This document shows positions 38,997 to 48,839 of a stretch of DNA of 64,000 bases, piece by piece. Position numbers and translations under genes: made by a program. The notes below the pieces were generated by a model that searched no databases, was not told where the DNA came from, and worked only from the letters and a program-made list of their open reading frames with translations. Position 1 is the stretch's first letter. Each line of letters begins with the position of its first letter. Origin of the DNA: Caballeronia jiangsuensis (lineage in GTDB: Bacteria > Pseudomonadota > Gammaproteobacteria > Burkholderiales > Burkholderiaceae); assembly GCA_000648925.1 (NCBI GenBank), contig JFHF01000001.1, forward strand, positions 248,001-312,000, read 5' to 3'.

Positions 38997-39215
38997 ATGC
39001 CGAACGTGTACGTTGAACCACTTCCGAAGCATCGCGAGGGAGCAATCGAAGGCTACGCACTCGAACTCTCAGCCACGCTGCGACTGACCACCGTGGACTA
39101 CAGGACGCAAGCGGAAGCGATAAAGGCCGCGCGAGCCAACGGCCATAAACCTTTGGTCGCGCGTGTGAGAAAAACGGACAAGGGCAATCCTGATCACTGG
39201 CGGGCAGCAGATTAA
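38997..39215 (+). CDS. small conserved-looking protein of unknown function (72 residues)
   Basis: This is a 72-residue basic protein without signal peptide or membrane helix. I do not recognise the family with certainty. The C-terminal half, YRTQAEAIKAARANGHKPLVARVRK, resembles the repeat-like pattern of small DUF2188-type proteins, but this is only a visual impression. The start at 38997 has a near-perfect ribosome binding site (AAAGGAGA at 38985-38992). The open frame extends upstream to 38814 but without such a site, and that sequence looks non-coding. It sits alone between the methyltransferase (divergent) and pntB (convergent). A hairpin upstream can pair with its ribosome binding site. 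Confidence 0.65.
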   Translation: MPNVYVEPLPKHREGAIEGYALELSATLRLTTVDYRTQAEAIKAARANGHKPLVARVRKTDKGNPDHWRAAD

Positions 39216-39237
39216 GTACACGCCTTTTTGACCCCGC

Positions 39238-39270
39238 AGCCGCGCCCGGAATGCACCGGGGCGCGGCTGT
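39238..39270. terminator. GC-rich hairpin between the 72-residue gene and pntB
   Basis: CAGCCGCGCCCGG (39238-39250) pairs with CCGGGGCGCGGCTG (39257-39270) with one extra base. It lies between convergent genes and is very stable, but neither flank has a clear T-run, so termination is likely yet unproven. Confidence 0.5.
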
Positions 39271-39286
39271 CGGACTACACGGGGCC

Positions 39287-40729
<1,443 letters not shown>

Positions 40730-41050
40730 TTACGCGCCCTCCTTGACCGCAAGCTTCTTCGGCTCTTTCTTCTTGAACATCTCGAGCATTCGCCGTGTGA
40801 CGAGAAAGCCGCCGAACACGTTCACCGCCGCGAGCAGCACGGCGAGCGTGCCGAAGAACTTGCCCGCCACACCGACCGTGAGGCCGACCGCGAGCATCGC
40901 GCCGACGATGACGATCGCCGAAATCGCGTTGGTCACGGCCATCAGCGGCGTATGCAGCGCAGGCGTGACGTTCCACACGACGTGATAGCCGACGTAAATG
41001 GCCAGCACGAAGATGATGAGGTTGATCACCGTGTGATTGATGACATCCAT
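40730..41050 (-). CDS. pntA2: NAD(P) transhydrogenase subunit alpha part 2
   Basis: This 106-residue membrane protein supplies the three or four helices that in E. coli form the C-terminal part of PntA. Helical segments are [36 protein letters not shown] and [20 protein letters not shown], ending in a basic tail ([16 protein letters not shown]). The start at 41050 was chosen over 41098 because [13 protein letters not shown] is the usual beginning. It lies between pntA1, 19 bases upstream, and pntB. The split alpha subunit is common in Burkholderiaceae. Confidence 0.94.
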   Translation of the reverse strand: MDVINHTVINLIIFVLAIYVGYHVVWNVTPALHTPLMAVTNAISAIVIVGAMLAVGLTVGVAGKFFGTLAVLLAAVNVFGGFLVTRRMLEMFKKKEPKKLAVKEGA

Positions 41051-41069
41051 GTGCGTCTCCGTATCGGCG

Positions 41070-42221
41070 TTAAGCGGCCGCACGCGTGACTTGTCCATCG
41101 CGGCACTGGAGCGTGGCCGCGACGATGTCGTCCGCGAGGTCGATGTTGAGCGTGCCTTCCTTGGTGATGATGAGCTTCAGGAAGTCCAGAAGATTGCGGG
41201 CGTAGAGCGCGGAGGCATCGGCGCCGACCATCGAAGCGAGATTCGTGTGGCCGACGATATGCACGCCGTGCTTCATCACCACCTGATCGACTTCGGTGAG
41301 CGGACAGTTGCCGCCTTTGCGTCCCTCGAACTCGGGACCGCGACCCGCGGCGAGATCGACGATCACGGAACCCGGCTTCATGTGCTTGACCGTTTCGATG
41401 GAGATGAGCGTCGGTGCAGGACGGCCGGGAATCAGCGCCGTCGAGATGACGATATCCGCCGCCTTCGCACGTTCGTGCACCTGGGCTGCCTGGCGCGCGA
41501 GCCAGCTTGGCGGCATCGGACGCGCATAGCCGCCGACGCCGACCGCAGCTTCGCGTTCTTCATCGGTTTCGAAGGGCACATCGACGAATTTCCCGCCGAG
41601 CGATTCGATCTGCTCTCGCACGGCCGGACGCACGTCGGATGCTTCGACGACCGCGCCGAGACGCTTGGCGGTGGCGATCGCCTGCAAACCCGCGACGCCC
41701 GCGCCGAGCACCAGCACGCGCGCCGCCTTGACGGTGCCGGCGGCGGTCATCAGCATCGGCATGAAGCGCTGGTAATACTGGCAGGCGATCAGCACGGCCT
41801 TGTACCCGGCGATGTTCGCCTGCGAAGAGAGTACGTCGAGGCTCTGCGCGCGCGTCGTGCGCGGCGCAGCTTCGAGTGCGAACGCGGTGACACCCGACGA
41901 CGCGAGCCGCGCCGTGTTTTCAGTGTTGAAGGGATCGAGCATGCCGATGAGCACGGCGCCCGGTTTGAGCATCGCCAGTTCGCTTTCGCTCGGCGATTGC
42001 ACCTTGAGGACGATTTCGGCGGAAAAGGCCGTGGCCGCATCGACGAGATCCGCGCCCGCTTGCGCGAAGGCATCGTCGATATAGCTTGCCGGCAAGCCCG
42101 CACCGCTCTGGACAGAAACGCGATGTCCTTGCGTGACGAGCTTTTTGACCGTTTCGGGCGTAGCGGCGACGCGCGCCTCGTTCGCCCGCGTTTCAGCAGG
42201 CACTCCGATGTGCATCTTCAA
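41070..42221 (-). CDS. pntA1: NAD(P) transhydrogenase subunit alpha part 1
   Basis: This 383-residue cytoplasmic NAD(H)-binding subunit resembles alanine dehydrogenase. [28 protein letters not shown] starts the protein; [23 protein letters not shown] near 165-190 is the dinucleotide fold; a [22 protein letters not shown] segment matches the family. The RPAPTLIS mobile-loop region is present. It is the first gene of the operon; upstream is 221 bases of divergent promoter region shared with nudJ. Confidence 0.95.
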   Translation of the reverse strand: MKMHIGVPAETRANEARVAATPETVKKLVTQGHRVSVQSGAGLPASYIDDAFAQAGADLVDAATAFSAEIVLKVQSPSESELAMLKPGAVLIGMLDPFNTENTARLASSGVTAFALEAAPRTTRAQSLDVLSSQANIAGYKAVLIACQYYQRFMPMLMTAAGTVKAARVLVLGAGVAGLQAIATAKRLGAVVEASDVRPAVREQIESLGGKFVDVPFETDEEREAAVGVGGYARPMPPSWLARQAAQVHERAKAADIVISTALIPGRPAPTLISIETVKHMKPGSVIVDLAAGRGPEFEGRKGGNCPLTEVDQVVMKHGVHIVGHTNLASMVGADASALYARNLLDFLKLIITKEGTLNIDLADDIVAATLQCRDGQVTRAAA

Positions 42222-42442
42222 ATCCTCCTGTCTTTGTTGCCTCTTTCGCCCCGGGGAAAGGGTTAGGAAGGCTTAAGGCTGAGTAGTTATTTCAAATGCT
42301 GGAACTAACGGCTATCGCAACTGTAACCGAAGATTGCGCCCGCAAGGATCCGATCCGGCACTTGTTCCATCCGCCCCACGTCAGCGCTTACCCCTAGAAC
42401 GGGACGCGCGGGATCGTCTCCGGGACGGTAAAATATCTCGCC

Positions 42443-42925
42443 ATGAAATCAGACACTTGGGCCCCACACGTTACAGTGGCGGCAATCGTCGAGCGGGACG
42501 GAAAATTTCTCGTCATCGAAGAGCACACGTCCGCAGGGCTGCGAATCAACCAACCGGCCGGTCACCTCGAAGCGGGCGAAACGCTCGTCGAGGCGGTGAT
42601 CCGCGAGACGCTCGAAGAAACGGCGCATCGCTTCGAGCCCGAGGCGCTCGTCGGCGCGTATATGACGCACTTCGCGCGACCGGGCCGCGACGTCACGTAT
42701 CTGCGGTTCACGTTCTGCGGCAAGTCGCTGGGCGAAGAGACCGAACGTTCTCTCGATGAAGGCATCGTGCGCGCGATGTGGCTCACCGCCGACGAGTTGC
42801 GTGCGTCCGTCGAGCGGCATCGGACGCCGCTCGTGATGAAGTGTGTCGACGATTATCTATCCGGGCGGCGCGTGCCGCTCGATTTCATTCATACGCATTC
42901 GGTCGCGCCGGTGGTGCGGGCGTGA
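42443..42925 (+). CDS. nudJ: NUDIX hydrolase, NudJ-like
   Basis: This is a 160-residue NUDIX hydrolase. The Nudix box occupies residues 40-62 ([22 protein letters not shown]) with all metal-binding glutamates present; the usual glycine near its end is replaced by alanine. Relatives of NudJ hydrolyse nucleoside di- and triphosphates and thiamine pyrophosphate precursors. It directly precedes mnmA, seven bases away, the same order as nudJ-mnmA in E. coli, which is the main reason for the symbol. No ribosome binding site is clear, although GGGACGG lies upstream. Confidence 0.87.
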   Translation: MKSDTWAPHVTVAAIVERDGKFLVIEEHTSAGLRINQPAGHLEAGETLVEAVIRETLEETAHRFEPEALVGAYMTHFARPGRDVTYLRFTFCGKSLGEETERSLDEGIVRAMWLTADELRASVERHRTPLVMKCVDDYLSGRRVPLDFIHTHSVAPVVRA

Positions 42926-42932
42926 TATCCCT

Positions 42933-44063
42933 ATGAGCAAGCGAAGAGTGGTAGTGGGCATGTCGGGCGGCGTGGATTCGTCCGTGACGGCATGGCTTTT
43001 GAAGGAACAAGGCTACGATGTCGTCGGCCTTTTCATGAAGAACTGGGAAGACGACGACGACGGCGAATACTGCTCGACCCGGCAGGACTGGATCGACGTG
43101 GTGTCGGTCGCGGATCTGATCGGCATCGACGTCGAGGCGGTCAACTTCGCCGCCGAGTACAAGGACCGCGTGTTCGCGGAGTTCCTGCGCGAGTATTCGG
43201 CGGGCCGTACGCCCAATCCGGACGTGCTCTGCAACGCCGAAATCAAGTTCAAGGCATTCCTCGATCACGCGATGTCGCTCGGCGCGGAAACCATCGCGAC
43301 GGGCCATTACGCGCGCGTGCGCGAGCAGAACGGGCTCTTCCAGTTGCTCAAGGCCACCGATTCGACCAAGGACCAGTCGTACTTCTTGCATCGGCTGAAT
43401 CAGGCGCAACTGTCGAAGACGCTGTTCCCGCTCGGGGAAATGCCGAAGACGAAAGTGCGCGAGATCGCCGCGCAGATCGGCCTGCCGAACGCGAAGAAAA
43501 AGGATTCCACTGGCATCTGCTTCATCGGAGAACGTCCGTTCCGCGAATTCCTGAACCGCTATCTGCCGACCAAACCCGGTCCGATGAAGACGCCCGACGG
43601 CAAGGTCGTCGGCGAGCATATCGGGCTGGCGTTCTATACGTTCGGGCAGCGCAAGGGCATTGGCATCGGCGGCGCGAAGGACGGCAGCGGCGAGCCGTGG
43701 TTCGTCGCCGGCAAGGACATGACGACGAACACGCTCTACGTGGTGCAGGGCCACGATCATCCGTGGCTTCTGTCGCCGACGCTCGTCGCGGGCAATACGA
43801 GCTGGGTCGCGGGCTTTGCGCCTGACGAAGGTGCGGCGTGCGGCGCCAAGACGCGGTATCGGCAGCAGGACGCGGCGTGCCGCTTCGCGCAAGCGGACGA
43901 TGGCCGCTTCGCTCTCCATTTCGACGACGCTCAATGGGCCGTCACGCCAGGACAGTCCGCCGTGCTTTATCAGGGCGATGTGTGTCTGGGCGGCGGCATC
44001 ATCGAGCACGCGGCGGCGGGGCGGGAATCGACGCAAACAGCGGCGCTTTCCGCCGCGCGCTAG
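42933..44063 (+). CDS. mnmA: tRNA-specific 2-thiouridylase MnmA
   Basis: This 376-residue enzyme adds sulfur to U34 of tRNA-Glu, -Gln and -Lys. The PP-loop GMSGGVDSS is at residues 9-17. The first catalytic cysteine is in [12 protein letters not shown] and the second in [17 protein letters not shown]; together they receive persulfide. A C-terminal beta-barrel region recognises the tRNA. The start at 42933 is chosen because [13 protein letters not shown] is conventional; the frame is open upstream into nudJ. It is followed by a terminator. Confidence 0.97.
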   Translation: MSKRRVVVGMSGGVDSSVTAWLLKEQGYDVVGLFMKNWEDDDDGEYCSTRQDWIDVVSVADLIGIDVEAVNFAAEYKDRVFAEFLREYSAGRTPNPDVLCNAEIKFKAFLDHAMSLGAETIATGHYARVREQNGLFQLLKATDSTKDQSYFLHRLNQAQLSKTLFPLGEMPKTKVREIAAQIGLPNAKKKDSTGICFIGERPFREFLNRYLPTKPGPMKTPDGKVVGEHIGLAFYTFGQRKGIGIGGAKDGSGEPWFVAGKDMTTNTLYVVQGHDHPWLLSPTLVAGNTSWVAGFAPDEGAACGAKTRYRQQDAACRFAQADDGRFALHFDDAQWAVTPGQSAVLYQGDVCLGGGIIEHAAAGRESTQTAALSAAR

Positions 44064-44087
44064 CATCGCCGGCAGCGATCGGACGAC

Positions 44088-44115
44088 AAGTCCTGACTTC
44101 GGTCAGGGCTTTTCT
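44088..44115 (+). terminator. mnmA terminator
   Basis: AAGTCCTGAC (44088-44097) pairs with GTCAGGGCTT (44102-44111) with one G-T wobble, a TTCG tetraloop, and a TTTT tail. Confidence 0.8.
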
Positions 44116-44154
44116 ATTTCCATCGATTCGATAAAAACTTTTTGATACAAGCGC

Positions 44155-44183
44155 TTGACCGTCTATCTAGTGATAGATAAATT
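44155..44183 (+). promoter_or_regulatory. tetR promoter with embedded operator
   Basis: TTGACC at 44155-44160 and TAAATT at 44178-44183 are 17 bases apart. The perfect palindrome TATCTA-GTGA-TAGATA at 44164-44179 fills the spacer and overlaps the -10. This is the classical layout for autorepression by the TetR-family product of the gene behind it. Confidence 0.75.
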
Positions 44184-44205
44184 ACGCACGTCAGCTTCAT
44201 GGGCA

Positions 44206-44772
44206 ATGAGACAAATGGACAAGAACACGGTACGCGAAGCGCTTTTGGATCACGCCCAGACCCTGTTGATGACGCGCGGATACAACGGATTCAGCTATCG
44301 CGACCTGTCCGATCTGGTCGGCGTGAAAACGTCCAGCATCCACTACTACTTCCCGACCAAGGAAGATCTCGCGCTCGAAGCCGTGAACGCGTACAGCGCG
44401 GACGTGATGTCGTCGATCTACGCGATCGACAGTTCCGCCCCCGCCGACAAGAAGCTCGATCGGTATACGAAGCTGTTCGGGCGAATCATCGGCGGCGGCA
44501 ACCAGATTTGCCTGTGCGGCATGCTCGCGGCGGACATCGAATCGCTGCCGGAGAAGGTCCGCCATGTTGTGCAGTCGTTCTACAAGGCGAACGAAAACTG
44601 GCTGGCGAAAGTGCTCGCGGAGGGCGAAGCGCAGGACACGCTCGATGCCGGTGGCAAACCCGAGGCCGCGGCGCGCACCTTGTACGCCGCATTTCAGGGA
44701 AGCCTGCTCGCCTGCCGCCTGTTTCAGACACGCGCGCGTCTGGAAGAGATCGCCGACGCCTTCCGCCGGTAG
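44206..44772 (+). CDS. TetR/AcrR family transcriptional regulator
   Basis: This is a 188-residue TetR-type repressor. The helix-turn-helix is in residues about 8-55: ALLDHAQTLLMTRGYNGFSY, then LSDLVGVKTSSIHYYFPTKEDLALEAV. The ligand domain includes an ICLCGMLAADIESLP segment with two cysteines, which could sense electrophiles; that is inference. The open frame begins at 44155, but that codon overlaps the -35 box, so 44206 or the ATG at 44215 is the true start; neither has a strong ribosome binding site. A palindromic operator lies in its promoter and related palindromes lie downstream. The regulated target genes are not evident nearby. Confidence 0.88.
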   Translation: MRQMDKNTVREALLDHAQTLLMTRGYNGFSYRDLSDLVGVKTSSIHYYFPTKEDLALEAVNAYSADVMSSIYAIDSSAPADKKLDRYTKLFGRIIGGGNQICLCGMLAADIESLPEKVRHVVQSFYKANENWLAKVLAEGEAQDTLDAGGKPEAAARTLYAAFQGSLLACRLFQTRARLEEIADAFRR

Positions 44773-44820
44773 ATAAAGCTGTGGATAACCTTGTGAGAAA
44801 CCGGTGAATTCACAGTTGGT

Positions 44821-44840
44821 TATCTATCGCTGCGTAGATA
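44821..44840. promoter_or_regulatory. TetR-operator-like inverted repeat downstream of tetR
   Basis: TATCTA (44821-44826) and TAGATA (44835-44840) are the same half-sites as in the tetR promoter but with an eight-base spacer. The element lies between two convergent genes, where an operator is unexpected. Confidence 0.45.
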
Positions 44841-44970
44841 GATTTTGACGGGCTAAGACAGTTTCCCGAGCGCCACCGTGTTTTCGTCCGTCGATATGGC
44901 GAAAGGGCGGGTCTTTCGGGAAGAAAGCGCCTGCATCGGACATTGAATAGTCCTATTGCAATTCAATATC

Positions 44971-44986
44971 TATCTAGTAGTAGATG
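44971..44986. promoter_or_regulatory. second orphan TetR-operator-like palindrome
   Basis: TATCTA-GTAG-TAGATG matches the promoter operator TATCTA-GTGA-TAGATA in both half-sites except the last base, with the same four-base spacing. It lies about 50 bases from the end of the convergent glutathione transferase gene, with no gene start in reach. Confidence 0.5.
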
Positions 44987-45036
44987 CGACTTTATAACCT
45001 CGCCGCGCACGGGCATTCGGCGCTCCGGCCTCGCGA

Positions 45037-45648
45037 TCAGACCGGCGCGGTATCCACGAACGACTGGCGCTGCGAGATGCGCGCGTAGTACTTGTCGAGA
45101 TTCGGATGCGCGTCCCGCCAGTTAAGATCGGGCATGCGGAAGTCGAGATATCCGAGCGCGCAGCCGCACGCGATATCCGCGAGCGTGAAGCGGTTCGCCG
45201 AGCACCACTGCTTCGAGCCGAGACCGCGCGCCATCGCGCGCAGGCCGTCTTCGATCTTTTGACGCTGGCGCGTCGTCCATTTTTCGCTGCGATGCGCTTC
45301 TTCGCGCAAGACGCCTTCGAGACGGATCAGCACGGCGGCATCGAGCATGCCGTCGGCGAGCGCTTCCCAGCAACGCACTTCGGTGCGCTCGCGGCGTTCC
45401 TGCGGCAGCAGCTTGCCGACAGGCGTAAGCGTGTCCACGTACTCGCAGATCACGCGCGAATCGAACACCGCTTCGCCGTCGTCCAGGATGAGGCACGGCA
45501 CCTTGCCGAGCGGGTTGTAGTCGTGGATCTTCGAATCGGATGCCCAGACGTCTTCGAGCACCAGTTCGCAATCGATCTTCTTTTCCGCCATGACGATCCG
45601 CACTTTGCGGACGAACGGGCTGGGATGCGAACCGATCAGTTTCATCAT
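45037..45648 (-). CDS. glutathione S-transferase family protein
   Basis: This is a 203-residue GST. The thioredoxin-like N-terminal domain starts KLIGSHPSPFVRKVRIVMAE, where Ser and Pro occupy the glutathione-activating position, and includes NPLGKVPCLILDDGEAVFDSRVI, with the cis-proline VPCL and the glutathione-contacting DS. The helical C-terminal domain has the N-capping FTLADIACGCALGYL. It resembles E. coli YibF. Substrates are unknown. Met 2 at 45645 is an alternative start. Convergent with tetR; whether the TetR protein regulates it is doubtful, since the operator-like sites lie at its 3' side. Confidence 0.9.
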   Translation of the reverse strand: MMKLIGSHPSPFVRKVRIVMAEKKIDCELVLEDVWASDSKIHDYNPLGKVPCLILDDGEAVFDSRVICEYVDTLTPVGKLLPQERRERTEVRCWEALADGMLDAAVLIRLEGVLREEAHRSEKWTTRQRQKIEDGLRAMARGLGSKQWCSANRFTLADIACGCALGYLDFRMPDLNWRDAHPNLDKYYARISQRQSFVDTAPV

Positions 45649-45785
45649 CTAATTTTCAGGTTTGATTCGGAATGCGGGCGACGACGATCTTAACCGGGCG
45701 CGCACGAACCATCGGCAAATTAGAGATGGCTTGCGTCGCCGATGTCGTCTGCCGACAACATGAGGCGCGCCCGGCGTGGCGTGGA

Positions 45786-46487
45786 TCATTGCGCGCTGGC
45801 TGTCGTCGCGCCGTTCGTGGACGGACACGGCAAAACCGGCGCGGTTGCGGGCTTCGCATTCGCGCTGTTCTTGCCCTTGGCGGACGCGGCCGGTGCGCTC
45901 GTCGTTGCGGGGAGGGCGCTCAGGCTGCGCACGCCCGCGGAGATCGCGGAGGCGAGCGTATCGACCGCTTTGCGATGGCCTTCGACGAGCGCGTCGTAAC
46001 CCGCGTCCACGCGTTCCTGCGCGACGGTCCGGCACGTCAGCACCGTATCCGATCCGGTGGCGCGCACGCTCCACACGGCGTCGATCACGGCCTGCGAGCC
46101 GGGCCAGGATTCGAAGCGTCGCACGTTCACCTTCACGCGATACACCGGCACCGACTCCGGATGCGGCGTGCCGTAGACATCGATCGCGCCGAGCTGCTGC
46201 GTGAGATCGGCGGACAGTGCGCGCCGCACTTCGTCGCCGGGCAGCGACGCCCAGCGCTCATCTTCGAGCACGCGAACCTGCGCGGGACTCGTCTGCACCA
46301 CCAACTGATTCTTCGTGACCTGCTGCGGCACGTCGACGGGCGCGAGCTCGAAATAGAACGACGCCTGCGTGGACGGCACGGGACGCGCATCGCCGCCGCC
46401 GAGCGTGTAGAAACGGCTCGTCGGCGAAGCGCAGGCGGCGAGCATCGCCGATGCGCTCAAGGTCAACATCAACGAGCCGAACTTCAT
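45786..46487 (-). CDS. pqiC: ABC-type transport auxiliary lipoprotein PqiC
   Basis: This is a 233-residue outer-membrane lipoprotein. The signal peptide ends in a lipobox LAAC with the lipidated Cys19, and the rest fits the PqiC (YmbA) fold with SRFYTLGG near its start. In E. coli PqiC links the PqiB tunnel to the outer membrane. The C-terminal 40 residues are rich in Ala, Ser and Lys and probably disordered; they extend beyond the E. coli length. The start overlaps the pqiB stop by four bases. It is the last gene of the pqiA-pqiA-pqiB-pqiC operon. Confidence 0.9.
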   Translation of the reverse strand: MKFGSLMLTLSASAMLAACASPTSRFYTLGGGDARPVPSTQASFYFELAPVDVPQQVTKNQLVVQTSPAQVRVLEDERWASLPGDEVRRALSADLTQQLGAIDVYGTPHPESVPVYRVKVNVRRFESWPGSQAVIDAVWSVRATGSDTVLTCRTVAQERVDAGYDALVEGHRKAVDTLASAISAGVRSLSALPATTSAPAASAKGKNSANAKPATAPVLPCPSTNGATTASAQ

Positions 46488-48157
46488 GGTTTGTCTCCCG
46501 ATTTTCCGCGCAAGAGCGATTCCGGATGGCGTTCCAGATAATCCGCGAGCGAGTTGAGCGATTGCAGCGTGCGCGTGAGTTCCTGCAGCGCCTGATGCAC
46601 GTCCGACTGAAGCGGCGAGTCCGATTGCAGCGTCGATTGCGCCTGGCCGAAGGTCTTCTTCGCCTGCGTGAGCGTGTCGCGCATTTCCGGCATGACTTCC
46701 TTGTCCATCCGGTCGAACAGCGCGTTCGCGTTCTTCAGCGAGCCGTTCAGGTTGGTGCCGATTTCGTCGAACGGAATCTTGTCGATCTTGCGCGCGATAT
46801 CGGCGATCTGCAGTTGCAGCTCGTCGAGCGTGTTCGGCACGGTCGGCAGTTCGAGCGGATCGTTGGCGACGTTGACCTTCGCCGGCGCAGCCTTCGGGAA
46901 GAAGTCGAGCGCAATATACAACTGGCTCGTCAGCAAATTGCCGGTGCGCAACTGTCCGCGCAAACCGCGATTCACGAGCAGTTGCAGCATGTCCTGACTC
47001 GCCGTCGTACCTTGCTCCGGCAGCGCCTGCTTCGCGCGCCTGCCGAGACGATCGGGATAGAGATCGATCGTGACCGGCATCATGAACGCATGCGATTTCG
47101 GATCGTATTGCACGCCGATACCCGTAACCTGCCCGAGCACGATGCCGCGGAAATCGACCGGCGCGCCGACCGACAGCCCGCGCAGCGACTGATTGAAGTT
47201 CATCACGACATGAACCGGCTGGCCATCGGGATCGCGCATCGCGTCGGCCTGATCGCCGGCGAGGCGGAATGTGGCGTTGTTTTGCGCCTGCGGTCCGGGT
47301 TGCTGATTCGGCGGCGTCTGGAACGCGATGCCGCCCAGCACGACCGTCGCGAGCGACTGCGTGTTGAGCGTGAAGCCGCTCGAATCGAGCCGCAGATCGA
47401 CGCCGCTCGCATGCCACCAGCGCGCGTTGGTGCCGACGTACTGATCGTAGGGCGAGGTGACGAACACCTGCAGCGTGACGCCGGTGCCGTCCTTGTCGAG
47501 CGAGAACGCGACGACCTGCCCGACCTGCACGCGTCGGTAATAGACCGGCGAGCCGATATCGAGCGAGCCGAGCGACTCGCCGTGCAGCGTGAACGTGTGC
47601 CCCTTCTGGTCGCCGGTGACGGCGGGCGGCGTCTCCAGCCCGACGAAGTAGGTCTGGTCGTCGGTGGACTTGCCCGCATCGACGCCGATATACGCGCCCG
47701 ACAGAAGCGTCGACAGACCGGTCACGCCGCTTGCCGCGACGCGCGGGCGCACGACCCAGAAGCGCGTGTCCTTCACGGCGAAATCGGTGGCTTCCTTGGT
47801 GAGCTGAACGTCGACGAGCACGCGCGAATGATCCTTCGACAACGTGATGGTCTTGACCGTGCCGATATCGACGTCCTTGAACTTCACCTTCGTCTTGCCC
47901 GGTTCGAGACCTTCCGCGCTCACGAAGCTGATGGTCACCGTCGGTCCGCGGCTCGACACCGTCTTCACGACGAGAATCACGCCGATCAGCGCCGCGACGA
48001 GCGGAATGACCCACACCAGCGAGGGCAGCCAGCGGCTGCGCGGCTCGATCACGGGATCGGGCAGATTCGGCGGCAGGCCGCCGCTGTTGCCCTTGTCGCC
48101 GTTGCCGGCGGGCGGCGCCGGCTGCTTCGGGTCGTTCGGACCTTGGGCACTAGTCAT
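46484..48157 (-). CDS. pqiB: intermembrane transport protein PqiB (three MCE domains)
   Basis: This 557-residue protein has one N-terminal helix, about residues 45-65 (WVIPLVAALIGVILVV), then three MCE/MlaD domains, and a long C-terminal helical part. PqiB hexamers form a periplasm-spanning tube that moves lipids between membranes. MCE signatures include VTISFVSAEGLEPGKTKVKF, GSPVYYRRVQVGQVVAF and GAPVDFRGIVLGQVTGI. The start overlaps the upstream pqiA-like gene by eight bases. The N-terminus is proline-rich and probably cytoplasmic and unstructured. Confidence 0.94.
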   Translation of the reverse strand: MTSAQGPNDPKQPAPPAGNGDKGNSGGLPPNLPDPVIEPRSRWLPSLVWVIPLVAALIGVILVVKTVSSRGPTVTISFVSAEGLEPGKTKVKFKDVDIGTVKTITLSKDHSRVLVDVQLTKEATDFAVKDTRFWVVRPRVAASGVTGLSTLLSGAYIGVDAGKSTDDQTYFVGLETPPAVTGDQKGHTFTLHGESLGSLDIGSPVYYRRVQVGQVVAFSLDKDGTGVTLQVFVTSPYDQYVGTNARWWHASGVDLRLDSSGFTLNTQSLATVVLGGIAFQTPPNQQPGPQAQNNATFRLAGDQADAMRDPDGQPVHVVMNFNQSLRGLSVGAPVDFRGIVLGQVTGIGVQYDPKSHAFMMPVTIDLYPDRLGRRAKQALPEQGTTASQDMLQLLVNRGLRGQLRTGNLLTSQLYIALDFFPKAAPAKVNVANDPLELPTVPNTLDELQLQIADIARKIDKIPFDEIGTNLNGSLKNANALFDRMDKEVMPEMRDTLTQAKKTFGQAQSTLQSDSPLQSDVHQALQELTRTLQSLNSLADYLERHPESLLRGKSGDKP

Positions 48158-48839
48158 ATCTCTTTCCTGACGGTTCGATGTTGTCCCACATGAGGCGCGG
48201 GTCGAATTGCATGGACGCGATCATCGTCAGCACGACGACCGATGCGAACGCGAGCGCGCCCGGCCCCGGCGTGATGACCGCGAGCGACTTGAAGCGCACG
48301 AGCGCGATGGTGAGCGTGATCACGAAGACATCGAGCATCGACCAGCGCCCGATGCCTTCGACGATGCGAAAGAGCGTCGTGCGCTGACGCGGCCTCCAGA
48401 CGGAGCGCCGCTGCACGCTGATGGTGAGAAAGCCGAGCGTGGCGAGCTTCAGCATCGGCACGAGAATACTGGCGACGAAAATCACCGCGGCGAGCGGATA
48501 GTCGCCGTCGTTCCAGAAGAGCGCGACGCCGCTCATGATGGTGTCGTCCTCGGAACCGAGAATCGACGACGTGTGCATGATCGGAAAGAGATTCGCCGGG
48601 ATATAAAGAATCGCCGCGCTGATGAGCAGCGCCCAGGTGCGCGCGATGCTGTCGGGATGGCGCCGGTGCACCACCGCGTCGCAGCGCGTGCAGCGTTGCT
48701 TCTCGACGGTGCGCGCGAGCGGCTGTACGAGCCCGCAGGCATGACACGCCACGACGTTCGCGCGCGACGCCGTGGTGTAGTACGTCTCGCTAGCTTGCTC
48801 GCCGGTTGCCGGATCGGCCGGATCGATCGGATCGTTCAC
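48150..48839 (-). CDS. pqiA: paraquat-inducible protein A family (second PqiA half)
   Basis: This is a 229-residue inner-membrane protein. A zinc-ribbon-like N-terminus, CHACG followed by CTRCD around residues 33-58, precedes about four membrane helices. It corresponds to the second half of E. coli PqiA, which contains two such modules in one chain; here they are separate adjacent genes. Start and stop overlap the neighbours by four and eight bases, so stoichiometry is likely controlled by coupled translation. The PqiA role in the lipid-transport complex is not established. Confidence 0.88.
   Translation of the reverse strand: MNDPIDPADPATGEQASETYYTTASRANVVACHACGLVQPLARTVEKQRCTRCDAVVHRRHPDSIARTWALLISAAILYIPANLFPIMHTSSILGSEDDTIMSGVALFWNDGDYPLAAVIFVASILVPMLKLATLGFLTISVQRRSVWRPRQRTTLFRIVEGIGRWSMLDVFVITLTIALVRFKSLAVITPGPGALAFASVVVLTMIASMQFDPRLMWDNIEPSGKRYD

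Noticed and set aside
44155-44205. Upstream start for the TetR gene at 44155
   Set aside because: The codon overlaps the -35 hexamer of the operator-containing promoter, so it would not be in the message.
44773-45036. Short open frames in the tetR/GST gap as a lost or new gene
   Set aside because: The best frames are 16 and 60 codons, lack ribosome binding sites, and the longer one overlaps the GST gene in antisense with arginine-rich sequence.
45786-48014. 742-codon open frame whose end is pqiC
   Set aside because: Only the last 233 codons are real (PqiC with signal peptide and lipobox). The upstream part is an alternative frame of pqiB.
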